The notes beneath the pieces are model-generated. The model saw only the letters and a program-made list of their open reading frames with translations. It did no database searches and was not told the origin of the DNA. From contig BBYL01000015.1 of assembly GCA_001570385.1 (NCBI GenBank), positions 72,659-136,658 of the forward strand: a stretch of DNA of 64,000 nt, read 5' to 3'. The position numbers were made by a program, and so were the translations under genes. This document shows positions 26,436 through 35,356 of the stretch, piece by piece; position 1 is the stretch's first letter; the number at the start of each line of letters is the position of its first letter. The DNA comes from Microtetraspora glauca. GTDB lineage: Bacteria; Actinomycetota; Actinomycetes; Streptosporangiales; Streptosporangiaceae.

Positions 26436-27431
26436 ATGTTGCTCGACCCCGGGATGGACCTGACCCTCAGGCCGATGCGCTACCCCGACTTCTACGAGAG
26501 GTACCGCGCGGCGATCAGGAACACGTGGACGGTGGAGGAGGTGGACCTCCATTCCGACCTCGCCGACCTGGTCAAGCTGGACGCGGGGGAGCGACACCTG
26601 ATCAACCGGCTCGTCGCGTTCTTCGCCACGGGGGACTCCATCGTGGCCAACAACCTCGTGCTCAACCTGTACCAGCACATCAACGCGCCGGAGGCGCGGC
26701 TCTACCTCAGCAGGCAGCTGTTCGAGGAGGCCGTGCACGTGCAGTTCTACCTCACGCTCCTCGACACCTACCTGCCCGACCCTGACGAGCGGGCCAAGGC
26801 GTTCGCCGCCGTCGAGCACATCCCCTCGATCCGCGACAAGGCCGAGTTCTGCTTCCGGTGGATCGACTCGATCAACGGTCTGACCCGGCTGGAGACCAGG
26901 GACGACAGGCGCAGGTTCCTGCTCAACCTGATCTGCTTCGCCGCCTGCATCGAGGGACTGTTCTTCTACGGCGCGTTCGCCTACGTCTACTGGCTGCGTT
27001 CCCGCGGTCTGCTCGGCGGGCTGGCTACCGGGACGAACTGGGTGTTCCGCGACGAGTCCATGCACATGGAGTTCGCCTTCAGCGTCGTGGACACGGTCAG
27101 GGCCGAGGAGCCCGACCTCTTCGACGACGAGCTCGGCGCCCAGGTCACCCGCATGATCGAGGAGGCGGTCGCGGCCGAGCTCGCCTTCGCCCACGACCTG
27201 TGCGGCGACGGCCTGCGCGGGATGAGCGCCGACAGCATGCGCCAGTACCTGGAGTACGTGGCCGACCGGCGGCTGGCCCGGCTCGACCTGCCCCTCCGGT
27301 ACGGCACCGCCAATCCGTTCGCCTTCATGGAGCTCCAGGACGTGCAGGAGCTGGCCAACTTCTTCGAGCGGAGGGTCTCGGCCTACCAGGTGGCGGTGGA
27401 GGGCGACGTCAGCCTGGACGAGGCGTTCTGA
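26436..27431 (+). CDS. nrdB: Class Ia ribonucleotide reductase, beta subunit
   Basis: Diiron-tyrosyl radical subunit, 331 residues from the ATG at 26436. Metal and radical residues are visible: Asp67 (ATGDSIV), then EEAVHVQFY with Glu98, His101 and the radical Tyr105, and DESMHMEFAF for the second Glu/His set. Because Tyr is kept, this is not the Tyr-less Ic type. The C-terminus VSLDEAF should dock on NrdA. An in-frame GTG at 26427 is an alternative start; ribosome site is weak. It follows nrdA by 65 bp in the same operon. In Streptomyces a third gene, nrdS, follows; here the next gene is unrelated and on the other strand. Confidence 0.94.
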   Translation: MLLDPGMDLTLRPMRYPDFYERYRAAIRNTWTVEEVDLHSDLADLVKLDAGERHLINRLVAFFATGDSIVANNLVLNLYQHINAPEARLYLSRQLFEEAVHVQFYLTLLDTYLPDPDERAKAFAAVEHIPSIRDKAEFCFRWIDSINGLTRLETRDDRRRFLLNLICFAACIEGLFFYGAFAYVYWLRSRGLLGGLATGTNWVFRDESMHMEFAFSVVDTVRAEEPDLFDDELGAQVTRMIEEAVAAELAFAHDLCGDGLRGMSADSMRQYLEYVADRRLARLDLPLRYGTANPFAFMELQDVQELANFFERRVSAYQVAVEGDVSLDEAF

Positions 27432-27471
27432 CCCACCGGACGGCGAGGAACGGGCGTCCGGGCGCGGGCGA

Positions 27472-29037
27472 TCAGGAAGGCCCGGACGGCCTGAGCACGC
27501 GGGTGCCGCCGGCGATCAGGGCGGTGGCCAGGATCCAGCCGGCGGCGATCAGGCCGCCGGCGAGCCACTGCGTCCAGCCGACCGGCTCCCACGCGCCCCG
27601 CTGGTCGAACAGGCTCACCGGCACCAGCAGGTCGAGCGTGTAGAGAAGGGGGTTGAAGCTGCGCCGCTCGTCCAGGCCGATCTGCGACGGGTGGTGCGCG
27701 GAGAACACCGCCGTGCCCAGGGCGAGCAGCAGGCCCGCCCACACCCCCGCCAGCCAGGGGCGGTAGCCGTACCCGACCATGACGTCGAGCAGCCAGCCCC
27801 AGATCGTTCCCGGAAGCCTGAGCGTCCGCCGCCTGCTGCGCTGCTTGGCCAGCAGCACCCTCCGCGCCTCAGATTCGTGCCCGATCCGCCGGCAGTAGGC
27901 GGCGAGCTGCTCATACGGCTGCGGCCGGTACCCGTCGGGGTCGCGCCGCAGCCAGGCCAGCCGGTCGGAGAGCCGGGCCGGCCCGCGCAGCGACTCGTAC
28001 GTCGTCTCGTTGAGGTGGACGTTCCCCGGATAGCAGTCGGGCCGGTCGAGCAGCACGCCGATCCGCGAGTAGCCGAGGTTGATCTCGCCCTCGATCGAGG
28101 CAGGTGTGAGGATGAGCTCGTCGACCTGCATGTGGCTCAGGTGGAGCGCGCGCTCCGGCGCCTTCAGCTTCGCCCGGTCGAAGGAGAGCACCCCGGAGAA
28201 CCGCGCGCCGCGCAGCCGTACGGTGCCCTCGGCGGTGAAGCCGTCGCTGAACTCGCCCGTGGTGGCCTGGAGATGGTCGGCGTGCACGGCGTACGCTCCG
28301 CCGGTCGCGATGACGGACCGTTGCAGGTAGATCCCGCTGTTGAAACGGGCGCCGATCAGGCGCAGCGTCCCCGTGCTGCGCATACCGCGCAGGAACGCCC
28401 CGCCGTCCACGGTGAGACCCCCCGCCCACAGTGCCGTGTGGCTTCGCGTGAACCCCCGCGCCTCCATCTCCTCCGGGGTGTACGGCGCCCGCGCGTCGGT
28501 GAGGTAGCTCTCCGAGCCGCGCGAGGCGCCCTCGGGGGTGCCGATCGTCGCGCGGGACAGCCGGAACTGCCCGGTGACGTGGGTGTTGTCCAGGCGCACC
28601 CCGGCTCTGATCGTGGACCCGTCGAGATCGAACAGGCCGTCGATCACCGCCCGCCCGGCCTTGAACCTGTGGATGTCGCACCCGCGGAAACGGACGCCCC
28701 TGGTGCGCGCGTCGTTGAGCGAGACCGCGCCCGGGATGTAGCAGTTCAGCAGGTGGAGCTTCGAGGTGAAGACGGCGTCGGACAGGTTGAGGTCGCCCAC
28801 GATCCTGGCCCCGGCGAGCCGGATGCCCGGTACCTCGCCCGGCCGGCCCTCGCGCATCCCGAGCAGCAACGCGGCGATCACCTGGGCGCGGACGACGCGC
28901 TCGCGCCCCCACGAGGCGCCGTGCGCGGGATCGTCCCTCTCGCTCTCGCGCAGGTCGACCCAGGCCCCCGAGGGATAGGCGTCCCACAGCTTCCGCTCCG
29001 CCGGATTGAGCCGCCAGAAAGGCCGTGATCTTCCCAC
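27472..29037 (-). CDS. Pentapeptide-repeat-like membrane protein
   Basis: Protein of 521 residues. The first 350 residues form a right-handed beta-helix-like stretch of weak pentapeptide repeats with A(D/N)LxX character, such as IRLAGARIVGDLNLSDAV, FRGCDIHRFKAGRAVIDG and TLRLIGARFNSGIYLQRS. The last 130 residues hold membrane helices (WLAGVWAGLLLALGTAVF, LDLLVPVSLFDQ, GGLIAAGWILATALIAGG). This layout is common in actinobacteria and has no assigned function. The GTG at 29037 is preferred as it comes 16 bases after the lipoprotein stop; the ribosome site is weak (GAGG 13 bases away). Probably co-transcribed with the lipoprotein. Confidence 0.75.
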   Translation of the reverse strand: MGRSRPFWRLNPAERKLWDAYPSGAWVDLRESERDDPAHGASWGRERVVRAQVIAALLLGMREGRPGEVPGIRLAGARIVGDLNLSDAVFTSKLHLLNCYIPGAVSLNDARTRGVRFRGCDIHRFKAGRAVIDGLFDLDGSTIRAGVRLDNTHVTGQFRLSRATIGTPEGASRGSESYLTDARAPYTPEEMEARGFTRSHTALWAGGLTVDGGAFLRGMRSTGTLRLIGARFNSGIYLQRSVIATGGAYAVHADHLQATTGEFSDGFTAEGTVRLRGARFSGVLSFDRAKLKAPERALHLSHMQVDELILTPASIEGEINLGYSRIGVLLDRPDCYPGNVHLNETTYESLRGPARLSDRLAWLRRDPDGYRPQPYEQLAAYCRRIGHESEARRVLLAKQRSRRRTLRLPGTIWGWLLDVMVGYGYRPWLAGVWAGLLLALGTAVFSAHHPSQIGLDERRSFNPLLYTLDLLVPVSLFDQRGAWEPVGWTQWLAGGLIAAGWILATALIAGGTRVLRPSGPS

Positions 29038-29053
29038 TCGACGGACTGTACCT

Positions 29054-29692
29054 CTAGATCGCCCGGATCGTCCCGGCGATCTGTTCGAACAGGGCGTCCT
29101 TGCCGTCGAGGTCGGTGGTGAGGGTGACGATGCACGTCGTGCCCCTGCCGGAGGGCACGTAGTACTGCGTGCCACGCACCTTCACGCCCCGCAACGGCAA
29201 CACGTACCTGATCCGGACAGCCTGGGCGCCGCCCAGCGGCACCTCGGCCGCCTCCGAGACCTCCGCGTGGAGCTCGGTGAGCTGGGACTTCGCGACGTCG
29301 ATCAGCGCCTGCGCGGTGGCGCCCACGCTCGGTTGGCAGAAGCCGTTGAGGTTGGTGGCGAAGCGGTTCGGCGACTTCTCCGCCGACGCCGGGTCGGTCG
29401 CGTAGACCGCCTTGTTCGCCGCCAGCCCCTTGAGGCTGCCGCGCGCCTGCTCCAGCGCCGGCCCGGACAGCCCGCTGTCCTCGATCATCCGTTCCGCGTC
29501 GCCCGCCGCCAGGTCCATCGAGGCCCAGCTTTCGGGTACGGCGACGAGCATGCCGTTGGGGGTGCCGCCGATCCGCCGGAAACCGTCCGGAACCGCGCTC
29601 GCGGACTCGTCGCTCTCCGCGCCGCCGCAGCCCGTGGCGCCGGTGACGCAGAGGGCGACGCAGAGGGCGGAGGCGATGGCATATCGGCGCAC
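29054..29692 (-). CDS. Putative lipoprotein of unknown function
   Basis: Secreted lipoprotein of 212 residues. The signal RRYAIASALCVALCVTGATGC ends in a lipobox (GATG-C) near residue 22. The mature part starts with Gly/Glu/Ser and contains FRRIGGTPNGMLVAVPESW, a repeated theme in actinobacterial surface lipoproteins, and a final YYVPSGRGTTCIVTLTTD. A GTG start has AGGAGG seven bases upstream. The pentapeptide-type membrane protein follows within 16 bases, so the two may act together at the membrane. Confidence 0.75.
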   Translation of the reverse strand: MRRYAIASALCVALCVTGATGCGGAESDESASAVPDGFRRIGGTPNGMLVAVPESWASMDLAAGDAERMIEDSGLSGPALEQARGSLKGLAANKAVYATDPASAEKSPNRFATNLNGFCQPSVGATAQALIDVAKSQLTELHAEVSEAAEVPLGGAQAVRIRYVLPLRGVKVRGTQYYVPSGRGTTCIVTLTTDLDGKDALFEQIAGTIRAI

Positions 29693-29772
29693 GGGACTGC
29701 CTCCTGGGCCCTGACGGGATCACATTGTCGGGAACACCACCGTTCCAACGGCACGCCTATCCGGTCAAGCCC

Positions 29773-31053
29773 TCAGTCGCAGCCGCACCCGCAGTCGCAG
29801 TCACAACAGCAGCTGTCGCAGCACCCGCCGTCCGCGCCGACGTCGGCACCCACGTCCGCGCTCATATCGCCGCCGCCGAAGTCGCCGCCGGACCCGCCAC
29901 CGAAGTCGCCGCCGTCCGCGGTCATCTCCCCGCCGCCGAAGTCGCCGGGGGACCCGCCACCGGACCCACTGTCGGCTCCCCCGCCGGAGCTGTGCCCGGA
30001 GCTGTGCCCGGAGCCGCAACACCGGCAGCAGTTCGCGCAGTCGCAGCAACCGTCGCAGTTGTCCGCGTAGCAACGGTTGTCCCACGACTCGTTGCGCAGG
30101 CGGCTCCACGGCGGACGATAGAGGCCGCAGGTGAAGAACGTGAGGATGCCTGCCAGCACGGCGAGCAGGGGGTTCGGCGCCGACACCGAGGCCGGGGCCG
30201 TCCGGTGGCCGAAGGTGCGGGCGATGGCGCGCCGTACCTCGTCAAGCAGGAGCGCCTCGGCGAGGTGCCGCTCCTCCAGGTCGAGATCCGCCACGGCCAG
30301 GCGCAGCCCGTGCAGCGCGTCGTCGCAGAGCCGCCGGGCCTCGGAGAGCGGTGTTCCGGTCGCGACCAGCGGGTTGTACGCCCCGCGGGCCAGGTCTTCC
30401 TCCAGGTCCTCGACCGCGTCCAGCAGGTGCGCGATCCGCCCGAAGAACCGGCCCGCCTCCCGGAGGGCCCCGGCGTTGTGCGGTGCCCGCGCCAGTACGG
30501 CGGTGTGCGCGAACGCCGCCGCGACGGCGGTCTCCGTCGGCTCGGTGAGGTCGAGCAGGGACAGGCCGGGGGTTCCCTCCAGCTCGGCCTGGCGTTCGGG
30601 AACCGAGTCGAGCACCGACGTGTCGAATCCGATCGAGCCGGCCCCGCGGCCCGCCGCGGCCGTCCACGAGGCGGCAACCAGGCGGAGCGGGGCTCCGGAG
30701 ACGCGGCGGCCCGCCGCGCCGTCTCCGTCGGCCGCGTGGTCCCGGATCTTGCCGGACGCGAGCGCGAGCGAGGTGGCGGCGGCGAGCCGGGCGCCCTCCG
30801 ACTGGGAGGAGACCACCTCGGCCCGCCGGAAGCCCCGCAGCGGGCACGGCCCCGCCACCCGGCGGGTCGTGGACTCGGGGCGCTGCGCCTCGGTCAGGAC
30901 GGAGAGCACCAGCCCGTCGTAGTTCGTCGCGGCCCTGGCGAGCTGCCCGTGCCGGTCCCGCAGGGTCAGGCACAACCCGCACAGATGAGCCCGCCACGCC
31001 CGGTGCAGTCGCGGGCACGAGTGGCGGGCACACGGCCGAAGGATCCCGAACAC
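29773..31053 (-). CDS. DUF5685 family protein with Cys-rich tail
   Basis: Protein of 426 residues of the uncharacterised DUF5685 family. From the GTG at 31053 it begins VFGILRPCARHSCPRL and AHLCGLCLTLRDRHGQLAR, with conserved Cys pairs that suggest metal binding, followed by YDGLVLSVLTEAQ. A helical central part leads to one hydrophobic segment (LLAVLAGILTFFTCGLY). The C-terminal 110 residues are extreme: Cys runs (CDGCCDCANCCRCC), Gly/Ser/Asp repeats built on GGGDFGGG, and a last CCDSCCCDCDCGCGCD. GAAGGGG lies before the start. Family members with such tails may bind metal or form disulfides; function unknown. Confidence 0.75.
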   Translation of the reverse strand: MFGILRPCARHSCPRLHRAWRAHLCGLCLTLRDRHGQLARAATNYDGLVLSVLTEAQRPESTTRRVAGPCPLRGFRRAEVVSSQSEGARLAAATSLALASGKIRDHAADGDGAAGRRVSGAPLRLVAASWTAAAGRGAGSIGFDTSVLDSVPERQAELEGTPGLSLLDLTEPTETAVAAAFAHTAVLARAPHNAGALREAGRFFGRIAHLLDAVEDLEEDLARGAYNPLVATGTPLSEARRLCDDALHGLRLAVADLDLEERHLAEALLLDEVRRAIARTFGHRTAPASVSAPNPLLAVLAGILTFFTCGLYRPPWSRLRNESWDNRCYADNCDGCCDCANCCRCCGSGHSSGHSSGGGADSGSGGGSPGDFGGGEMTADGGDFGGGSGGDFGGGDMSADVGADVGADGGCCDSCCCDCDCGCGCD

Positions 31054-31301
31054 GAAAGCCCCTTCTCTCCTGACGGTCTCCGCCGTGCGCGATGCCCGGC
31101 TCACCGTGTTTCGCGGTGATTATGGCATCAGATGAGGTATGTCGGAGACGCTGGTCCACGGCGGCTCCCGGGCGACGCGGGATGCGGTGAATTGCCCAAT
31201 GGTGTCAAGCCTTTCCGGAAAAGGCATTCCCCCGCATTATTTTGAAGAGCAAAATAGGCATAAACGGGACTCGCAGCGGTAATGACCCTGTGAGGTGTGA
31301 G

Positions 31302-31892
31302 ATGTCGCAGAAACCATTCGCCCGGCTCGCTCGATGGCTGGGACTCGACCGGAATCCGCTGCGCCGCCGGTGTGACCGGATCGAGGCGATCATGAGGTTG
31401 ATCGCCGTCGTGGGCGTGGCGGTCGCCGTCGTGTTCGGAATCCTGTTGGGTGTCCGGGCGTACGGTGACGGCCTGCGTACGGAGGCCGCCCAGGCGCACT
31501 CGCGGCACCTGACCCGCGCGACGCTGCTCCAGGACGTTCCGGCGCGCGGGTTGTCCCCGTCCGGAATCGCGGTCGGCCGCGCCCGGGCCGAGTGGACGGC
31601 CGGCAACGGCGTCCACTGGACGGGTGTCGTCGAGGCGCCGCCGGGGAAGCACACCGGCGACGTCGTCCAGATCTGGACCGACGACCGCGGCGCGCCCGCC
31701 CGCCGGCCTCAGGACAGGGAGACGACCGTCGTGTCCGCCATGACCGTGGGATTCGGCCTGCCCATCGGTGCCACCGCCCTGCTGGCCCTGCTCGTCCTGG
31801 TCACCCGTACGGTCAACCAGCGGCGTGCCACGCGCGTGTGGGAGGCGCAGTGGAGCGTCGTGGAGCCCATGTGGCGGATCAACGGTCGATGA
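31302..31892 (+). CDS. Rv1733c-like membrane protein
   Basis: Membrane protein of 196 residues with two helices: about 31-53 (LIAVVGVAVAVVFGILLGV) and about 150-170 (GFGLPIGATALLALLVLV). Between them lies an extracellular loop with HWTGVVEAPPGKHTGDVV and IWTDDRGAP. This pattern is that of the Rv1733c family of actinobacterial membrane proteins. The ATG at 31302 follows GAGG by seven bases. The 3' end overlaps convergent glgC by 14 bp. The 250-base region upstream is a divergent promoter region shared with the DUF5685 gene. Confidence 0.7.
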   Translation: MSQKPFARLARWLGLDRNPLRRRCDRIEAIMRLIAVVGVAVAVVFGILLGVRAYGDGLRTEAAQAHSRHLTRATLLQDVPARGLSPSGIAVGRARAEWTAGNGVHWTGVVEAPPGKHTGDVVQIWTDDRGAPARRPQDRETTVVSAMTVGFGLPIGATALLALLVLVTRTVNQRRATRVWEAQWSVVEPMWRINGR

Positions 31893-33105
31893 TCTCGTTC
31901 TTCCCGATCACCACGATCCCGCCGCGGGTCACCGCGAACCGCTGCCGGTCGTAGTCGAGGTCGAAGCCGATCCTGGCGCCGTCGGGGACGACCACGTTCT
32001 TGTCGATGATCGCCCGCCGTACGATCGCGCCCCGGCCGATCTTGACCGAGCCCATCAGCACCGAGTCCTCGACCAGCGAGTGCGAGTGGAGCACGACGCC
32101 GGGGGAGAGGATCGAGCGGACCGCCGTGCCGCCGGAGACGATGACGCCCGGTGACACCAGCGAGTCGAGGGCGCGGCCGACCCGCTCGCCCTGGTTGTGC
32201 ACGAACTTCGCCGGAGGCAGCGGGTCGTGCCCGGTGTAGATCGGCCACCGGCTGTTGTACAGGTTGAACACCGGATGCACCGAGATGAGGTCCATGTGCG
32301 CCTCGTAGTAGGCGTCCAGCGTCCCCACGTCCCGCCAGTAGCCCCGGTCCCGCTCGGTGGAGCCGGGGACGACGTTGTCGGCGAAGTCGTACACCTCGGC
32401 GCCGCCCGACTTGACGAACATCGGGATGATGTCGCCGCCGAGGTCGTGCCGGCTGGACGGGTCGAGCGCGTCCTCGCGCAGCGCCTCGATCAGCGCCTGG
32501 GTCTTGAAGACGTAGTTGCCCATGGAGGCGTAGATCTGGTCCGGCGCGTCGGGCAGGCCCACGGCGTCCTTCGGCTTCTCGCGGAACGCGGCCATGCGCC
32601 GGCCGGTGGGATCCGTCTCGATGACGCCGAACTGGTCGGCCAGCTCCAGCGGCTGGCGGATCGCCGCGACCGTCACGTCGGCGCCCGAGTCGATGTGCTG
32701 CTCGACCATCTGCCGGGGGTCCATGCGGTAGATGTGGTCCGCGCCGAAGACGATGCAGTGGTCCGGCAGCTCGTCGTAGATCAGGTTGAGGTTCTGGAAC
32801 AGCGCGTCCGCCGACCCGGCGAACCAGCGCGGCCCCAGCCGCTGCTGGGCGGGCACGGGCGTCACGTAGTTGCCGAGCATCGCCGACAGCCGCCAGGTCC
32901 GCGAGATGTGCCGGTCGAGGCTGTGGTTCTTGTACTGCGTGAGCACGACGATCTGCAGGTAGTGGCTGTTGGCCAGGTTCGACAACACGAAGTCGACCAG
33001 CCGGTATATCCCCCCGAACGGGACGGCGGGCTTGGCGCGGTCCGCGGTCAGCGGCATCAGTCGCTTTCCTTCACCGCCGGCGAGCACGATCGCGAGGACC
33101 TTCAT
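31879..33105 (-). CDS. glgC: Glucose-1-phosphate adenylyltransferase
   Basis: Makes ADP-glucose from glucose-1-phosphate and ATP, the donor for alpha-glucan synthesis. The 408 residues start MKVLAIVLAGGEGKRLMPLT (nucleotidyltransferase loop) and continue with RAKPAVPFGGIYRLVDF, FGADHIYRMDPRQM, YASMGNYVF and DVGTLDAYYEAHMDL; a C-terminal left-handed beta helix contains hexapeptide repeats (SPGVVLHSHSLVEDSVLMG). It lies divergent from glgM, 119 bp away, as in Mycobacterium tuberculosis. A TAGGGT box seven bases before the ATG suggests a leaderless mRNA. Confidence 0.96.
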   Translation of the reverse strand: MKVLAIVLAGGEGKRLMPLTADRAKPAVPFGGIYRLVDFVLSNLANSHYLQIVVLTQYKNHSLDRHISRTWRLSAMLGNYVTPVPAQQRLGPRWFAGSADALFQNLNLIYDELPDHCIVFGADHIYRMDPRQMVEQHIDSGADVTVAAIRQPLELADQFGVIETDPTGRRMAAFREKPKDAVGLPDAPDQIYASMGNYVFKTQALIEALREDALDPSSRHDLGGDIIPMFVKSGGAEVYDFADNVVPGSTERDRGYWRDVGTLDAYYEAHMDLISVHPVFNLYNSRWPIYTGHDPLPPAKFVHNQGERVGRALDSLVSPGVIVSGGTAVRSILSPGVVLHSHSLVEDSVLMGSVKIGRGAIVRRAIIDKNVVVPDGARIGFDLDYDRQRFAVTRGGIVVIGKNEIIDR

Positions 33106-33112
33106 AGCCAGG

Positions 33113-33118
33113 ACCCTA
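33113..33118 (-). promoter_or_regulatory. -10 box for leaderless glgC
   Basis: On the minus strand TAGGGT (33118-33113) is followed by seven bases and the ATG of glgC. No Shine-Dalgarno is visible. Confidence 0.4.
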
Positions 33119-33212
33119 ACCCGCCAAAGCCAGTGCAAAACACCACGATTCCTGACTAGAAACTCGAAACCAACGCCGAATCCGATGCAGCGGATACAGG
33201 GCGAGATGGTTC

Positions 33213-33218
33213 TAAGCT
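33213..33218 (+). promoter_or_regulatory. -10 box for leaderless glgM
   Basis: TAAGCT is followed by six bases and the ATG of glgM at 33225; there is no ribosome site between them. Confidence 0.45.
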
Positions 33219-33224
33219 CCTGCC

Positions 33225-34412
33225 ATGCGTGTCGATCTGCTCAGCCGCGAGTATCCGCCCGAGGTGTACGGCGGTGCCGGAGTCCATGTCGAGTACCTCG
33301 CCGGCGAGCTGCGCAGGCTCGCCGACGTCCGGGTTCGGTGCTTCGGGGCTCGGCGCGACGAGGCCGGCGTGCACGCCTACCGGGTGCCGGGTGGGCTGGA
33401 GGCCGCCAACGCGGCGCTCCAGGTGCTCGGGGTCGATTTGGAGATGGCCGCCGGCTGCGAGGGCGCGGACGTGGTGCACAGCCACACCTGGTACGCCAAC
33501 TTTGCCGGGCAGGTCGCCAAGACGCTGTACGGCACGCCGCACGTCGTGACCACGCACAGCCTGGAGCCGCTCCGGCCGTGGAAGGCCGAGCAGCTCGGCG
33601 GCGGGTACGCGCTGTCGTCCTGGGCCGAGCGGACCGCACTGGCCTCGGCCGACGCGGTCATCGCCGTGTCCGAGGGCATGCGCAGGGACGTGCTCACCGT
33701 GTATCCCGAAATATCGCCTGATCGGGTACACGTCATTCACAACGGCATCGACACCGTCGAATACGCGCCCTCCCACGGAACCGAGGCGCTGGTCAGGCAC
33801 GGCATCGACCCCAGCAGGCCGTACATCGTCTTCGTCGGGCGGATCACCCGGCAGAAGGGCCTGGTCCACCTCCTGCACGCGGCGCGGTCCCTCGACCCGG
33901 CCGCCCAGATCGTGCTGTGCGCAGGAGCGCCGGACACCCCCGAGATCGCCGCCGAAGTCGCGGGCCTGGTCGCCGAGCTCGGCCGGGCCAGGAAGGGCGT
34001 CATCTGGATCTCCGAGATGCTGCCCAGGCCCGAGGTGATCCAGATCCTCACGCACGCCACCGTCTTCGTGTGCCCCTCGGTCTACGAGCCGATGGGCATC
34101 GTCAACCTGGAGGCGATGGCATGCGAGACCGCCGTCGTGGCGACCGCGACGGGCGGGATCCCGGAGGTCGTGGACGACGGCGTCACCGGCCTGCTCGTCC
34201 CGATCGACCAGGGCGCGGACGGCGAGCCGTACGAGCCGGAGGTGTTCGCCTCCGCCATCGCCGAGCGGGTCGGCGCGCTGCTCGCCGACCGGGACCTCGC
34301 CGCTGCGATGGGCGCGGCCGGTCGACGCAGGGCCGTGGAGCACTTCTCCTGGCGGCGCATCGCCGAGCGGACCCACCGGCTGTACGCCGATCTGGCGGGC
34401 ACCGGGGCGTGA
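33225..34412 (+). CDS. glgM: Alpha-maltose-1-phosphate synthase (GT4 glycogen synthase type)
   Basis: GT-B fold glycosyltransferase of 395 residues. It starts MRVDLLSREYPPEVYGGAGV, with the Gly-rich loop for ADP-glucose, and has HSHTWYANFAG, TTHSLEPLRPWK, HNGIDTVEYAP, VGRITRQKGLVHLL and the donor-site SVYEPMGIVNLEAMAC. This matches the actinobacterial enzyme once called GlgA (Rv1212c) and shown to make maltose-1-phosphate from ADP-glucose and glucose-1-phosphate, which GlgE then polymerises. Divergent glgC supplies the donor. No glgE or glgB lies in the window. Confidence 0.93.
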   Translation: MRVDLLSREYPPEVYGGAGVHVEYLAGELRRLADVRVRCFGARRDEAGVHAYRVPGGLEAANAALQVLGVDLEMAAGCEGADVVHSHTWYANFAGQVAKTLYGTPHVVTTHSLEPLRPWKAEQLGGGYALSSWAERTALASADAVIAVSEGMRRDVLTVYPEISPDRVHVIHNGIDTVEYAPSHGTEALVRHGIDPSRPYIVFVGRITRQKGLVHLLHAARSLDPAAQIVLCAGAPDTPEIAAEVAGLVAELGRARKGVIWISEMLPRPEVIQILTHATVFVCPSVYEPMGIVNLEAMACETAVVATATGGIPEVVDDGVTGLLVPIDQGADGEPYEPEVFASAIAERVGALLADRDLAAAMGAAGRRRAVEHFSWRRIAERTHRLYADLAGTGA

Positions 34413-34446
34413 GCCGGCGGCCGCGCGGCGGTCCGTCACCGGGGAC

Positions 34447-34452
34447 TACGCT
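34447..34452 (+). promoter_or_regulatory. -10 box for leaderless pgeF-like gene
   Basis: TACGCT is followed by six bases and the ATG at 34459. The same spacing is seen at 5747 and 33213. Confidence 0.45.
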
Positions 34453-34458
34453 GATCCG

Positions 34459-35169
34459 ATGATTGCGATCGACCGGGTCCGGATGGCCTTCACCGACCGG
34501 CACGGCGGCGTCAGCGCCGAGCCGTACGGCACCCGCAACCTCGGCGGCGCGGTGGGTGACGACCCCGCGGCCGTCGCGGCCAACCGGGCCGCGACCGCGG
34601 CGGAGTTCGGCCTGGACCGGGTCGTGTTCATGCGCCAGGTCCACGGCGCGGACGTCGCCTACGTCACGGCCCCGTTCGGTGACGACCCGCCCGCCCTGGA
34701 CGCGGTGCTCACCGACCTGCCGGGCCTCGGGATCGCGGTCCTGGTCGCCGACTGCGCCCCCGTCCTGGTCGCCGACCCCGTGGCGGGCATCGTCGGAGGC
34801 GCGCACTCCGGCCGCCCGGGGACCGAGGCGGGCGTGGTCCGCGCCCTCGTCGACGCCATGGCGGCGCGCGGCGCCGACCCGGCCAGGATGGTCGCGGCGA
34901 TCGGGCCCGCCGCCTGCGGCCTCTGCTACGAGGTGCCCGCCGAGCTGCGGGAACGGGTCGCCGCGCGTGTCCCGGAGACGTGGTCCACGACCCGCCAGGG
35001 GACGCCCGCCCTCGACATCCGCGCGGGCATCGCCGCGCAGCTCGCCCGGGCGGGAGTGGCCGACATCAGGCACGATGGCCGCTGCACGATCGAGACGCCG
35101 GATCTCTACTCCTATCGGCGAGACCGCCACACCGGCCGGTTCGCCGGATACGTCTGGCTGAACGGCTAG
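34459..35169 (+). CDS. pgeF: PgeF/YlmD (laccase-domain) family protein
   Basis: Protein of 236 residues of the YfiH/YlmD (laccase-domain, Cu-oxidase_4) family, members of which act as purine nucleoside phosphorylase/adenosine deaminase in vitro and as peptidoglycan editing factor PgeF in E. coli. The zinc ligands are in RQVHGADVAYV (His), VADCAPVLV (Cys) and VGGAHSGRPG (His); AIGPAACGLCYEVP is also a family block. In actinobacteria it is usually near ftsZ; here it follows glgM by 46 bp in the same direction but with its own putative leaderless promoter. Confidence 0.9.
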   Translation: MIAIDRVRMAFTDRHGGVSAEPYGTRNLGGAVGDDPAAVAANRAATAAEFGLDRVVFMRQVHGADVAYVTAPFGDDPPALDAVLTDLPGLGIAVLVADCAPVLVADPVAGIVGGAHSGRPGTEAGVVRALVDAMAARGADPARMVAAIGPAACGLCYEVPAELRERVAARVPETWSTTRQGTPALDIRAGIAAQLARAGVADIRHDGRCTIETPDLYSYRRDRHTGRFAGYVWLNG

Positions 35170-35200
35170 TTCTCCCGGGTCCGGCGGGCGGCCGTCCCCC

Positions 35201-35243
35201 GCACCGTCCGCACCGCCGCACCGTCCGCACCGCCGCACCGTCC
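35201..35243. repeat. 17-bp tandem repeat, 2.5 copies
   Basis: GCACCGTCCGCACCGCC is present at 35201-35217 and 35218-35234, then a partial copy at 35235-35243. It lies in the pgeF-GT39 gap. No function is evident. Confidence 0.8.
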
Positions 35244-35356
35244 GGGCCGCTCGGGAGCCTCGGGCCGCTCAGGAACTTCTCATCCGTCCTTCACGGAGTG
35301 CGGAGAGACGGCTTTTAGCGTCGGGCCCGGAACTCTTCCGCGAGCGAGGGACGATC

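Noticed and set aside
31128..31652. Minus-strand frames opposite the Rv1733c-like gene
   Set aside because: They are antisense to a gene with clear membrane helices and a ribosome site.
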